A stretch of 64,000 bases of DNA from Allomesorhizobium camelthorni (GTDB lineage Bacteria > Pseudomonadota > Alphaproteobacteria > Rhizobiales > Rhizobiaceae). The DNA lies in assembly GCF_011045125.1 (NCBI RefSeq), contig NZ_JAAKZF010000014.1:1-64000 (forward strand), read 5' to 3'. The notes beneath the pieces were generated by a model. That model saw only the letters and a program-made list of their open reading frames with translations, was not told where the DNA came from and did no database searches. This document shows positions 45,850-55,130 of this stretch, piece after piece (the stretch's first letter is position 1; each line of letters starts with the position of its first letter). The translations under genes were made by a program, and so were the position numbers.

Positions 45850-46560
45850 ATGCGGAATAGCCCACCACCAATCCGACGCCATCAGGACGGCCCTCGCCTG
45901 TTTGCCGGCCCTAGAGCGGCTATGCGGAATGGACCGCGCCTGCCCATCGCGCCTCTTAGACCAGCACGTCCTCCAATGACTGAGAGATGTCTTTGACCGG
46001 ACGACGACATGCAGCCCGGTATCGGCGCCTTTGATGATGGTCCGCGACGCGCGTCGAAGTGCGGCAGGGTCTCCCGGCGCTCGCCGTTCAGCCGGCGCGC
46101 GCGTCGCACATTTCATAGCTGCCGCTCTCAATCAGCGAGGCCAGGCCCTCCTGCTCCGCAACCGGAGAATGCCTGTCCGGAAGCTGCTTGGCCGTCGCGA
46201 AGACATCCTGCAGTTCCGGGGCACCACAAGATAGAGGATGCGCAGCATCGGCGACAGCGTTTTGGAAACGTGCCAAGACAGATAACGAACTGCGGTCCTC
46301 CAGTTTGTGCAGTGGGGAACCGGACTGATATCGTAGCGGTACTCGCTGTCGTAATCGTCTTCACATAGCGTCGTTGCGCCGAGCCCATTCGAGGAGCTGA
46401 TAGCGGCGCGAGACCGGCAAGACGCCCCCCAGCGGGAACTGATGCGAGGGTGTGACATAGGCCAGCCGCGCCTCGATCTGATTAAGCAGCTCCGTCTTCT
46501 TCGCGAGCAGATACTCGGGGCGTCTACGAAAACGGTAGCCAGCTGCCGTCCTCTCGGGGC
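45850..46560 (-). pseudogene. MocR-type (GntR/aminotransferase) regulator, several frameshifts
   Basis: Three minus-strand frames give consecutive pieces of the aminotransferase-like domain of MocR-family regulators: RLAYVTPSHQFPLGGVLPVS and RRYQLLEWARRNDAM; then after a shift CEDDYDSEYRYDISPVP and LSWHVSKTLSPMLRILYLVV (PLP lysine in SKTLSP); then LPDRHSPVAEQEGLASLIES and, further, TIIKGADTGLHVVV. The helix-turn-helix half is missing. The family is named after the Sinorhizobium rhizopine regulator, but many members control other genes, so a link to rhizopine is open. Confidence 0.7.
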
Positions 46561-47072
46561 TTGCAATTGAACTTGGCCAACAGTCACTGTCGCTTTTTGC
46601 CTAGCTTTGGGTTGCGAGAAAAAAGTCAAAAGCAACGCAATCATCGGCAAGGCAGAACTGTTTTGCAGTATCGACGTTCCAGCTTCCCAATACCAGCGTA
46701 ATGTGGCATGCGCAAAACGCCGGCGCAGGCCTTCAGGGGTCCTAGAGGCATCCAAAAGCCGCCGACTTACTGCGGCTAATAACCAACGCCGCACAGTCGC
46801 GTTTTCCGCGACGGTTTCAGCATCGTTGAATTGCGTTGTCGCCTTATCCGGCTGTATGAACGGTTTGCAGATGGAGTGTAGTTTCGCGAAGTACTATATC
46901 TGCAACCGGGTTTGCGAGCGTGTCCAGAAGCGGCACATGGCTCGGTCGCTGCGATGCCCTGCGCGAAAAATCGACATGCTTGGCCGTGACGACACCAAGG
47001 CGTGGCGTGCCGCCCTTGACCTGACTTAGCGAGATAGCGCCTTAGAGCGGTTGACACTATGGAGACTGTGGT
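46561..47072. other. Gap, no supported gene
   Basis: Short frames only, some with protein-like runs on the minus strand that I cannot assign. Confidence 0.4.
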
Positions 47073-48254
47073 TCACCGGCTCAGCATGGCCGAAATGCCC
47101 TGGCGGACAAAGGGAAGATGTTGGGCAACGCGAAGCCCAACATGTCGTGCAAGTAGTGCCGCAGGGTGCTCGCCTGAGTAGAGCCCGACGAGTATATTCG
47201 TAGCATAGTAGAGCGGCGCGGCCGACCGGCGCAGCCAGCTTTCGTATTTGCGGAGCATGTCGGGATCGGCAATGTCGCGACTGTCGCGACATGCTGATAG
47301 GATTCGATGAGCGAGTTGCCTCTGGGCGCTCAGGCCGATGTTGAAGCCATGCGCAGTCACCGGGTGCATGCCTATGGCAGCATCGCCGATGAGTACGGCG
47401 CTCGGAGCCCAGAACTTGTGCGCCCACGTCGTGACCAATGGGTAGGCATGGCGGCTGCTTGCCAAGGTCATTTCTCCGAGGCGCCCTCGACAGCGGTTCG
47501 TCAATTCCATCAGGAACAAATCGTCCTCGAAAGCAAGCAGTCTATCGGCCTCGCTTGAGCGCAAGGTGAGAAGCAGCGACGACACGCCTTGCATGAGCGG
47601 CAACATCGCTATCGTCTGATGGTGATCGAACCATTCGACTGCGATCTGGTGATGGACTCGCTCGTGCCTCACCCGGCAAATCAGCATCGATTTGCCAAGT
47701 CGATTGATGTCGGCGCCGATGCCGAGTAGGTCGCGCGTGGCGGACAGACGCGAATCCGCTGCAACGAGAAGCCGAGCGGTCAGCTGCCTGCCATCAGAGA
47801 GCACTATGACTGCGCCTTTGTGGCTGTTGGTTGCATTGACCACCGACAGGCCGCACAGCAGCCGGGCATGATCCTGCGAGCGGACGATCTTGAACAGGGC
47901 ATCGCGGATCCGGCAATTTGGGACCAGAACGCCCAGTGGTTCGCTAGATGCACTGGGAGGATCGAAACACAGAGCGAAAGCGCTCGATCCGTTGAGCACG
48001 CGCGCGCCTTCAAGTAGTGATTTGTCCGAAGCGGGGATGGCATCCCAGGCGCCGAGCTCGCGAAGGATTCTGATCGAGGCGTTGGTCAGCGCGATCTCGC
48101 GACCGTCGAAAACCGGATCCGCCAGCCTTTCGAGAGACTGCTGTTCAACAACTGCCACCTTGAGTTCGCTCTGGGCAAGCGACGCGGCGAAGGAAAGTCC
48201 GACCGGCCCGGCTCCGACGACAACGATGTCGAACTTGTCGCCGGAGCCGGCCAT
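47073..48254 (-). CDS. UbiH/UbiM-type FAD monooxygenase
   Basis: 393 residues of the aromatic-ring hydroxylase family used in ubiquinone synthesis. The FAD site FDIVVVGAGPVGLSFAASLA is at the N-terminus, the NAD(P)/FAD motif LVAADSRLSATRDLLGI in the middle, and VLIGDAAIGMHPVTAHGFNI near residue 290 (the GD motif with HP). The length and end (GLYSGEHPAALLARHVGLRV) fit alphaproteobacterial UbiM-like proteins. It is intact among relics. Its ATG overlaps the stop of a 52-codon frame (TAATG), so the two may be coupled. Extra quinone synthesis could serve respiration in nodules, but that is a guess. Confidence 0.78.
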   Translation of the reverse strand: MAGSGDKFDIVVVGAGPVGLSFAASLAQSELKVAVVEQQSLERLADPVFDGREIALTNASIRILRELGAWDAIPASDKSLLEGARVLNGSSAFALCFDPPSASSEPLGVLVPNCRIRDALFKIVRSQDHARLLCGLSVVNATNSHKGAVIVLSDGRQLTARLLVAADSRLSATRDLLGIGADINRLGKSMLICRVRHERVHHQIAVEWFDHHQTIAMLPLMQGVSSLLLTLRSSEADRLLAFEDDLFLMELTNRCRGRLGEMTLASSRHAYPLVTTWAHKFWAPSAVLIGDAAIGMHPVTAHGFNIGLSAQRQLAHRILSACRDSRDIADPDMLRKYESWLRRSAAPLYYATNILVGLYSGEHPAALLARHVGLRVAQHLPFVRQGISAMLSR

Positions 48255-48412
48255 TAGCCTGCCGCCCTCGCATCGGCTACCTTCGTGAGACGGTGGCGGA
48301 GTTGAGCCACAAGTCGTGCACCGGTAGCGCTGCGTTCCAGTGTCCGCTGCACCGCCTCAAGCCACTGGGCAGGAAGATCCGCATAAATCGGCAACGAAGT
48401 AAGCAGTTCCAT
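48254..48412 (-). CDS. Small protein coupled to the monooxygenase gene
   Basis: 52 codons: MELLTSLPIYADLPAQWLEA, then VQRTLERSATGARLVAQLRH and RLTKVADARAAG. TAA overlaps the monooxygenase ATG by one base, typical of co-translated genes. A stop lies eight codons upstream of the ATG. No family recognised; it may be the surviving C-terminus of a larger partner. Confidence 0.4.
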   Translation of the reverse strand: MELLTSLPIYADLPAQWLEAVQRTLERSATGARLVAQLRHRLTKVADARAAG

Positions 48413-48799
48413 CAAATACGGACGCCGACATTTTCATTCGGCTCGGGGGTGCTCCAGCTGTATGATACGATGACGAAGCTGTCTGATAGCAATGCGTTCT
48501 TCCCTGTAAGACCGATCGACGAAACCACGCAGATGAGGACGTAACCTTGATCTGGATCAACCAACACCACAAATGCCGGCAATGGCGAGTTGGTGGTCGA
48601 TCGCCACGAAAATGTTTTGGCCTTGGTTTAGCCAGATCGGCACGAAACGGCGGACTGCCCCTTTCGGGGCGATCCTTTTCTCGTACATGATGACATCAGC
48701 CGCCTACGCATGAAGGCGGAACCAGCAACGCAGTCTTTGGTGCGACGGGGGCTTTTCAAAGATCTCTGTCAGCGCAGCTTGCTAGCTGTAGAGCCTGCT
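48413..48799. other. Gap, possibly the end of a lost gene
   Basis: A minus-strand frame near 48420-48570 reads DQGYVLICVVSSIGLTGKNA, then LLSDSFVIVSYSWSTPEPNE, and looks like the tail of a real protein, unassigned. Nothing else seen. Confidence 0.3.
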
Positions 48800-49340
48800 G
48801 TGGTTGCCGCCCGTAACGCAGAGGCTTCTGGCCCTTTTTTCGACGTGTGATCGAGCGTGGCCTTCATGTTCGGCACTTCCAGAAGCTGCTGGCCGGTATG
48901 GTGATCTGCATCAGGTCCGAATCCCAACAACGAGCGCATTCGTGGCGGACCAGTTCGGGCAGATTGCTCTTTGGTTCCTCGACGATGTCCTTGATGCCAG
49001 TCAGGTGGTGGCTGCCTTGCGCGACGACGTGGCCGCGCATTCGTAGAGAATGGCACGCAATGCATTCACCAGATCGGTGCGCTGGTGGACGAGGCGCTGG
49101 CGAGCTCGGAACAATACTGCCCTGGCCTGCTGTTCTTCCGATTTCGGCTCGACGAAATCGCATCTCCGGTCGCTGGGCCACAATCGCCTCGGCATCGGCG
49201 CAACCACTGCCGACGGATGCTCCGTCATGAACTTCTGAAACTGGAGCCGTGACAGCTTCTTTCGAAACTTCAGATGGCCGTTCATCGACACGCCGTGGAG
49301 CACGATTACATTCATTGCCAAATCCATTCCCAATCATCGT
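48800..49340 (-). mobile_element. IS110-family transposase relic
   Basis: Two minus-strand frames hold pieces of an IS110-type transposase: KLSRLQFQKFMTEHPSAVVA, then (after an internal loss) DFVEPKSEEQQARAVLFRAR and QRLVHQRTDLVNALRAILYE; then after a shift GHVVAQGSHHLTGIKDIVEE and PKSNLPELVRHE. The catalytic ends are gone. No terminal repeats seen. It separates the nod-side DNA from the fix block. Confidence 0.7.
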
Positions 49341-49398
49341 ATTTTCTTCATATTGCTCGTCCTCTCCGCTTGGTGGCTGAAACACCACATTTATCGGG

Positions 49399-49554
49399 TC
49401 AGCGTTCCGGCTCGTCGTCCCGGTCGATGAGGATGCGCTCAGCGGCCCCGTCAAGATCCTCATATTGACCACTTCTCAAGGCCCACAGAAAACCGGATAG
49501 CCCCAGTCCGCCAAGGAACAGAGCGACGGGTAAGAGGTAGACGAGCGTCGTCAT
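49399..49554 (-). CDS. fixS: FixS/CcoS, cbb3 oxidase maturation protein
   Basis: 51 residues: MTTLVYLLPVALFLGGLGLS, GFLWALRSGQYEDLDGAAER, ILIDRDDEPER. One membrane helix followed by the hallmark W-(A/x)-x-(R/K)-SGQ(Y/F)-DDL-like motif (WALRSGQYEDLDG). FixS helps insert cofactors into the cbb3 oxidase. The ATGA at 49551-49554 overlaps the fixI stop. Last gene of fixGHIS. Confidence 0.92.
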   Translation of the reverse strand: MTTLVYLLPVALFLGGLGLSGFLWALRSGQYEDLDGAAERILIDRDDEPER

Positions 49555-51839
49555 GACTGCTGCACCGGTGCTCGAATGCCCGAGCGCGTTGCCGAAGGAG
49601 CACTCGTCGCCTCGGCGAGCGCAAAGCCATGCAGGCGCAACGCATTTCCGATCACCAGCAGCGACGAGGCGGACATCGCTATCGCTGCGATCAACGGAGT
49701 GACGTGCCCGAGAATGGCGATCGGCACGGCAACGGCGTTGTAGATGATGGCGATGGCAATGTTCTGGCGGATCAGCCGTCCGGCTTTCCGCGAGACGTCC
49801 AGGGCAAAGGGTATTGCCAGAAGGCTCTCGCGCAGGAAGACGAAATCTGCTGCGTTGCGGCCAATGTCGGCGGCGGTCGCCGGGGCGATCGAGACATCCG
49901 CCGCGCCAAGCGCAGGCGTATCGTTGAGGCCGTCGCCGACCATCAGAACCTTATGTCCGTCTTTTGCCAGCGTCTCGATCTGTTTGACCTTGCCGGAGGG
50001 GAGCATCGCGGGAACGAAGCGGTCGACGCCCAATGTTTCGGCCACCTCGCTGCAAGCCTTTGCCGTGTCGCCCGACAGCATCTCCACCGACAGGCCAGCA
50101 TCTTTCAGTTGCTCGATGGCTGCCTTGGCGTCGGGGCGGAGCGCATCCTTGAAAGCGAAGGATGCGCTAATGATCCCATTCCTCGAAAGGACCGTCCCGC
50201 CGCTCCCGCTCAATTTGCCTTCGCCGCCGGTTCGGGCTTTCCAACCTGCCCATCCGCGCCGGCCAAGACGCCAGGTGTTTCCGGCCCCACTGGCTTCAAT
50301 CCCGAAGCCCGGATACTCGCTGAAGGATTCGAGCTTGGGCTGGCCGGAAAACCCTGCAAAGCCGGCAATCGCCCTTGAAAACGGATGTCGGGAATGCGCG
50401 GCCATGTCGGCCGCGATCGCCAGCATAGTAGGGTCGATGGAGGAGGCGTTGACAAGATGTGGCCGTCCGAGAGTAAGAGTGCCTGTCTTGTCGAACACCG
50501 CCGTGTCGACCGATGCCAAGCGTTCCATGGCGGAACCGTCCTTGACCATGATGCCGCTTTCGAACAGGCGCCGCGCCGCGACCACCAGCACGATCGGGAC
50601 TGCCAGGCCGAGCGCGCAGGGGCATGTGATGATAAGAACGGCGATGGCGATGGTTGTGGCCTTGTGCCAGTCACCAGTAGCCGCCATCCAGCCAAGGAAG
50701 GTCAGGAAGGCGGTGAGATGGACCACCGGTGCATAAAGCGCCGAGACGCGATCGGCGATCCGGCGATACTGCGTGCGGCTGCCTTCGGCGGCCTCCATCA
50801 GCCGCACCATTTCCGCCAGGAAGGAATCCTTCGCCGCAGCGGTCGCCGCCATGGTCAGCGGGCCCGTAAGATTGAGCGTGCCCGCCTGAACCTTTTCCCC
50901 GAGCGCAACGGTTCTGGGAGTGCTCTCGCCGGAAACCAGGGAACAATCTAGGTCCGACGAGCCCTCCACGATGTTGCCGTCGACGGGGATCCTTTCGCCG
51001 GCCGCGATCAAAAGCTGCATGCCGGGCTCGATCTCGCCCACCGGCAGGTAGTCGCGCATGCCGTCGCCGCGCAGCACCATGGCGCCACGCGCCGCCAGCC
51101 GCGACAGGCCCTTGACGGCGGTGCGTGCCCGCTCCCGCATCACGTGATCCAGCGTTCGGCCAATCAGCAGGAAGAACAGCAGCGACACGGACGCGTCGAA
51201 ATAGGCGTGGTCGCCATGATTGATGGTCTCGTAGAGGCTGATCGCGTAAGCGAGCGAAACCCCGACCGCGATCGGCACGTCCATGTTCATGCGGCCATGG
51301 CGCAGCGCATTCCACGCCGAACGGAAATAGATGCCGCCAGCGAAGGCGAGGGCCGGGATGGCGATCAGGGCCGAGATCCAATGAAACAGGTCCCGGGTGG
51401 CACCTTCGGCACCGGACCAGACCGACACCGAAAGCAGCATGATGTTGCCCGCCGCGAAACCGGCGACCGCGACGGCCCGGATGAGTTCCGAAAGAGTTTT
51501 GTCCTTTTCGTCGATCACAGGATCGAACAGATGCGCCTGATAACCAAGCCGTCCAAGCGCGGCGACGAATGATGGGACCTCGTCCCCACGCCACCGCACC
51601 GAGACCCGTTTCGTCGACAGGCTGACGCGGGCGCCCTCGACCCGATTCAGCTTTCCAATCGCCGTCTCAATGGTCTGGATGCAGGCCGCGCAGTGAACCG
51701 CCGGCACCGAGAGATCGGTCTGATACAGGTCGCCGCCGAGGGGCCGGCTCGCCAGTTTGATCTCCTGGCTCGACGGCAAAACGGATGCGGCGCCGGCGAC
51801 ATCAAGTGCCATTTCGGCGCCCGGCGCACAGCAGCTCAT
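49551..51839 (-). CDS. fixI: FixI/CcoI, copper-exporting P-type ATPase for cbb3 oxidase
   Basis: Pumps copper needed for the CcoN subunit. 762 residues. The N-terminus has MSCCAPGA and a heavy-metal domain with CAAC (VHCAACIQTIETAIGKL). It shows the metal-site CPC (ITCPCALGLAVPI), the phosphorylation motif DKTGTLT, the HP motif (HSRHPFSRA) and GDGLNDTPAL. About eight membrane segments. Overlaps fixH and fixS by four bases each, so fixGHIS is translated as a chain. Confidence 0.95.
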   Translation of the reverse strand: MSCCAPGAEMALDVAGAASVLPSSQEIKLASRPLGGDLYQTDLSVPAVHCAACIQTIETAIGKLNRVEGARVSLSTKRVSVRWRGDEVPSFVAALGRLGYQAHLFDPVIDEKDKTLSELIRAVAVAGFAAGNIMLLSVSVWSGAEGATRDLFHWISALIAIPALAFAGGIYFRSAWNALRHGRMNMDVPIAVGVSLAYAISLYETINHGDHAYFDASVSLLFFLLIGRTLDHVMRERARTAVKGLSRLAARGAMVLRGDGMRDYLPVGEIEPGMQLLIAAGERIPVDGNIVEGSSDLDCSLVSGESTPRTVALGEKVQAGTLNLTGPLTMAATAAAKDSFLAEMVRLMEAAEGSRTQYRRIADRVSALYAPVVHLTAFLTFLGWMAATGDWHKATTIAIAVLIITCPCALGLAVPIVLVVAARRLFESGIMVKDGSAMERLASVDTAVFDKTGTLTLGRPHLVNASSIDPTMLAIAADMAAHSRHPFSRAIAGFAGFSGQPKLESFSEYPGFGIEASGAGNTWRLGRRGWAGWKARTGGEGKLSGSGGTVLSRNGIISASFAFKDALRPDAKAAIEQLKDAGLSVEMLSGDTAKACSEVAETLGVDRFVPAMLPSGKVKQIETLAKDGHKVLMVGDGLNDTPALGAADVSIAPATAADIGRNAADFVFLRESLLAIPFALDVSRKAGRLIRQNIAIAIIYNAVAVPIAILGHVTPLIAAIAMSASSLLVIGNALRLHGFALAEATSAPSATRSGIRAPVQQS

Positions 51840-52333
51840 TGGAGCGCTCCCCGGGAAATCATGATCCGGCGAACGTCGCGATAGGGTTCCGCAAGGCCGG
51901 CATCGGCATCAATTTCGACGATCCAGACGCCGTCCTTCGGCGTATGCCGCGCCGCGAACATCTGACCGGAGGCGGCGGTAAGAGTGACCGTCTTGTCCTC
52001 CGCCTCATAGGCGGGATGACGAAACAGCACCTGGACGCCGTGCACAGGGACCGGCTTGCCGGCGGCGTCGCGGAGGCTGTAGCGGACTTCGCCTGCCGCG
52101 ATCGTCAGTTTGCCGGTCCAGCCCAGCGCCGCCTGCGCCTGGCCTTTCCTAGTCTTCTGATTGAATTGCTGGCTGGCCACATACGTGTTTTCGACGACAA
52201 GACCGGTCCAGCTCGTTCTGGCGAACGTCGCCATAATCACATTGACGCCGATCACCACCCCAAAAAAGGCGAGAATGATGAACAGCATATGTCTGCCGGT
52301 GAATTCGCGGGGCTTTTGCGTGTCGGCGCTCAT
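51836..52333 (-). CDS. fixH: FixH, cbb3 oxidase assembly protein
   Basis: 165 residues with one membrane segment near the start (MLFIILAFFGVVIGVNVIMA) and a periplasmic domain (VENTYVASQQFNQK, LTIAAGEVRYSLRDAAGKPV, VLFRHPAYEAEDKTV). It is needed to assemble the cbb3 oxidase together with FixG, FixI and FixS. ATGA overlaps with fixG and fixI. Confidence 0.93.
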   Translation of the reverse strand: MSADTQKPREFTGRHMLFIILAFFGVVIGVNVIMATFARTSWTGLVVENTYVASQQFNQKTRKGQAQAALGWTGKLTIAAGEVRYSLRDAAGKPVPVHGVQVLFRHPAYEAEDKTVTLTAASGQMFAARHTPKDGVWIVEIDADAGLAEPYRDVRRIMISRGALQ

Positions 52334-53889
52334 CTGTGGGCCTCAGGTGTGTTGAAACTAGCCTTGTATTCGTTGCTCTCGAAGCTTGCCTTGTCCTCGA
52401 CGCGGAACGTCAAGGTCTGCACCTGGTCCTTGACCTTGTCGGCCGGCAGGCGAACGAAGACCTTGAGTATTTTCAGCCGGTCAGGTTCCGCCGGAATGGT
52501 GAAAGAGCGGCCGGCGGGAAGGTCGATGCCGACAATGCTCATCTCGGCACCTTCCAGGCCTTGCAAGCTGACGACGATGGTCCTCGGTTCGGGGATCATG
52601 TTGAGCAGCTTGACGGTATAGCCGTTGCGGATCGAGCCATCGGACAGGGTCACGAATTGCGGGTTGCGGTCGTGCAGAACGTTGATTTCGAGCCGGTCGC
52701 GCGTCAGCAGCGAATAGAGCAGAGCAAGCCCGACCGCCGACCAAGCGCCCACATAGATGAGGGTGCGCAGCCGGAACATCTTGCGAATGCGGAAATGCGC
52801 CAACCCGTCGGAGAAGGTCCCGCCGGCGGTCCGAACGAGGGTGGGATGGATCGGACGGGTGCCACCTGCTGTCGCTACCGCCATGTTGGTGTTGTAGTCG
52901 GATAGCGTCGCGTAGGAGATGAGCCCGCGCTCCCTGCCCAGCTTGTCCATAACGCCGTCGCAGGCATCGATGCAGAGCGCGCAGGTGATGCATTCGAGCT
53001 GCTGGCCGTCGCGAATGTCGATGCCCATCGGGCAGACCGCGACACAGGCAATGCAGTCGACACAGTCGCCGACCGGCTGACCGGCTGCCTGAACCTTCTT
53101 GGCATGACGTGAACGGGGCTCGCCGCGCCAGTCATTGTAGGTCACGGTGAGCGAATTCTCGTCGAGCATGGCCGCCTGGATGCGCGGCCACGGACACATA
53201 TAGGTGCAGACCTGCTCCCGCATGAGCCCGCCGAACGTGTAGGTGGTCGCGGTCAGGACGCTGATGGTAACGTAAGCCACGGGCGCGGCGGTGCCGGTGA
53301 CCACTTCGCGGAGCAGCGTCGGCGCATCGGCGAAATAGAAAATCCAGGCGCCGCCGGTTGCCACCGCTATGACTAGCCAGAAGGCGTGCTTCGATACACG
53401 CAGTACCAGCTTGCGCGTGGTCCACGGGCCAAAGTCGAGCTTCATGCGGGCATTGCGATCGCCTTCGATCGCCCGCTCTACGACCAGAAAGAGATCGACC
53501 CAAACGGTCTGCGGGCAGGTATAGCCGCACCAGGCGCGGCCAACAGTGGATGTGATCAGGAAGAGGCCGATGCCGGCCATCACCAGAAGACCGGCGACGT
53601 AGTAGAATTCCTGCGGCCATATCTCGATGAGAAAGAAGTAGAAACGGCGGTTGGCGAGATCGAGTAGCACGGCTTGGTTCGGGGCGAACTGCCCGCGATC
53701 CCATCGCAACCACGGCGTCAGATAGTAGATACCCAGGGTGATCGCCATCACCAGCCATTTGAAGCGGCGGAAACTGCCCGAGGCCCGCTTGGGGAACACC
53801 TTCTTGCGCGGGGCATAGAGCGGCTGTCGCGTCTTGGCGGAGTTGAGTGCTTCGGCTTCGAGCCGTTCTATCCGTGTTTTATCCAGCAC
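52330..53889 (-). CDS. fixG: FixG/CcoG, ferredoxin-like cbb3 assembly protein
   Basis: 519 residues, GTG start at 53889. Five membrane segments; AWCGYTCPQTVWVD is typical. Two ferredoxin-type clusters follow (CVDCIACVAVCPMGID and CITCALCIDACDGVMD), then a C-terminal Ig-like periplasmic domain (RNPQFVTLSDGSIRNGYTVK). CcoG acts as a cupric reductase supplying copper for the oxidase. First gene of fixGHIS, 215 bases after fixP. Confidence 0.95.
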   Translation of the reverse strand: MLDKTRIERLEAEALNSAKTRQPLYAPRKKVFPKRASGSFRRFKWLVMAITLGIYYLTPWLRWDRGQFAPNQAVLLDLANRRFYFFLIEIWPQEFYYVAGLLVMAGIGLFLITSTVGRAWCGYTCPQTVWVDLFLVVERAIEGDRNARMKLDFGPWTTRKLVLRVSKHAFWLVIAVATGGAWIFYFADAPTLLREVVTGTAAPVAYVTISVLTATTYTFGGLMREQVCTYMCPWPRIQAAMLDENSLTVTYNDWRGEPRSRHAKKVQAAGQPVGDCVDCIACVAVCPMGIDIRDGQQLECITCALCIDACDGVMDKLGRERGLISYATLSDYNTNMAVATAGGTRPIHPTLVRTAGGTFSDGLAHFRIRKMFRLRTLIYVGAWSAVGLALLYSLLTRDRLEINVLHDRNPQFVTLSDGSIRNGYTVKLLNMIPEPRTIVVSLQGLEGAEMSIVGIDLPAGRSFTIPAEPDRLKILKVFVRLPADKVKDQVQTLTFRVEDKASFESNEYKASFNTPEAHR

Positions 53890-54038
53890 GAGAATCCCCT
53901 ATCGCGCAGCCGATGACATTGCCGTGCAACCCGACTTGTCTGCGTTGGCTGACGTCCGGAATGCTACGTTGAGCAGTTTGCCGCATGGCTGGCAGCTCGC
54001 GTTGATGCCGGTCATTCGCCGGACGCCGGAGCGGTGTC

Positions 54039-54062
54039 GAGGCCCGGCTCACGCCGGGCCTC
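54039..54062. terminator. Hairpin between fixP and fixG
   Basis: Perfect 10-bp stem GAGGCCCGGC / GCCGGGCCTC with a four-base loop, 42 bases after the fixP stop. No T-tract, so termination may be partial and fixGHIS may be partly read from the fixN promoter. Confidence 0.45.
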
Positions 54063-54103
54063 GTCGCTTGGCGGGGGGTGGGCGGAGAATAAGCCTTCCG
54101 TTT

Positions 54104-54967
54104 CTATTCTCCGCCGCCAAGCGAATGGACGTAGACCGCGAGTTCCTTGACCTTGGTCTCGCCTAGACGCGCGATCCAGGCCGGCATCACGCCTTGCTTC
54201 GGCGCGCGGATCTGCGCGGCAATAGCCGTCTCGCCCGGTCCATAGAGCCAGATCGCGTCGGTCAGGTCGGGTGCGCCCAACTCCCTGTTGCCCTTTGCGT
54301 TTTCGCCATGGCAGGCAGCGCAATTTTCGGCGAAAACCTGGGCGCCGGGTTGAATCAGCATTGCGTCCTGGACCAGGCCGGACAGGCTGGCAACGTAGGC
54401 GCTGACCTGCGCGATCTGATCGGCCGTGATGATGTCTCCAAAAGCGGGCATTTCCGACAGGCGCGTATCCGGGTCGGGCGCGAAGCGGATGCCATGTTTG
54501 ATGCTTTGCTGGATCTGCTCGGCCTCGCCGCCCCACAGCCAGTCGTCATCATTGAGATTGGGAAAGCCTTTGGACCCTTGCGCTCCTGAGCCGTGGCACT
54601 GCACGCAATTGACCTTGAACGCAGCGCCACCGGCAGCGACAGCGAATTCGCGCAACGCATCGTCGGCAGCAATCTCGGAGACGGTTCTCGACTCTATCGC
54701 CGCGACATATTTGGCCTTGGCGGCCTCTGCGGCCGTCAGCTCGTTCTTGACGTCGTTTCGGCTTGAAAAGCCAAGCACGCCCCTCGTGGCGGAAGTCAGC
54801 AGCGGCCATGCCGGATAGGCAATAGTGTAGCCGATCGCCCACGCGATGGTGACGTAGAAGGTGATGACCCACCATCGCGGAAGTGGGTTGTTGAGTTCCC
54901 TGATACCATCCCACTCATGGCCGGTCGTTGAGATGCCCGAGACCTCGTCGATGTGCTCGCTGCTCAT
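54104..54967 (-). CDS. fixP: FixP/CcoP, di-haem cytochrome c subunit
   Basis: 287 residues from ATG 54967 (MSSEHIDEVSG). One membrane helix (WWVITFYVTIAWAIGYTIAY) and two haem c sites, CVQCHGSGAQG and CAACHGENAKG, with downstream Met ligands (MPAFGD, MPAWI). It passes electrons to FixO and FixN. The TTG at 54973 is a possible but less likely start. Last gene of fixNOQP. Confidence 0.95.
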   Translation of the reverse strand: MSSEHIDEVSGISTTGHEWDGIRELNNPLPRWWVITFYVTIAWAIGYTIAYPAWPLLTSATRGVLGFSSRNDVKNELTAAEAAKAKYVAAIESRTVSEIAADDALREFAVAAGGAAFKVNCVQCHGSGAQGSKGFPNLNDDDWLWGGEAEQIQQSIKHGIRFAPDPDTRLSEMPAFGDIITADQIAQVSAYVASLSGLVQDAMLIQPGAQVFAENCAACHGENAKGNRELGAPDLTDAIWLYGPGETAIAAQIRAPKQGVMPAWIARLGETKVKELAVYVHSLGGGE

Positions 54968-54969
54968 GA

Positions 54970-55119
54970 TCAATCATCCTTGAGAGGAATGTGAGCGGCT
55001 TCATCGGCGTGCCTGCGGCTGTCGGGACGTAGCGCAAAGGCAATGCATCCGACGAAGAAGAGCGCCATCGCGAGCAGCCCCCAGCTATCAGCGAATTCCC
55101 GCATCAAATTGTAGTCCAT
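54970..55119 (-). CDS. fixQ: FixQ/CcoQ, small cbb3 oxidase subunit
   Basis: 49 residues: MDYNLMREFADSWGLLAMAL, FFVGCIAFALRPDSRRHADE, AAHIPLKDD. One membrane helix and the typical FALRP turn. It stabilises the oxidase complex. It lies 11 bases after fixO and ends two bases before the fixP start. Confidence 0.93.
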   Translation of the reverse strand: MDYNLMREFADSWGLLAMALFFVGCIAFALRPDSRRHADEAAHIPLKDD

Positions 55120-55130
55120 GATCACTCTCC

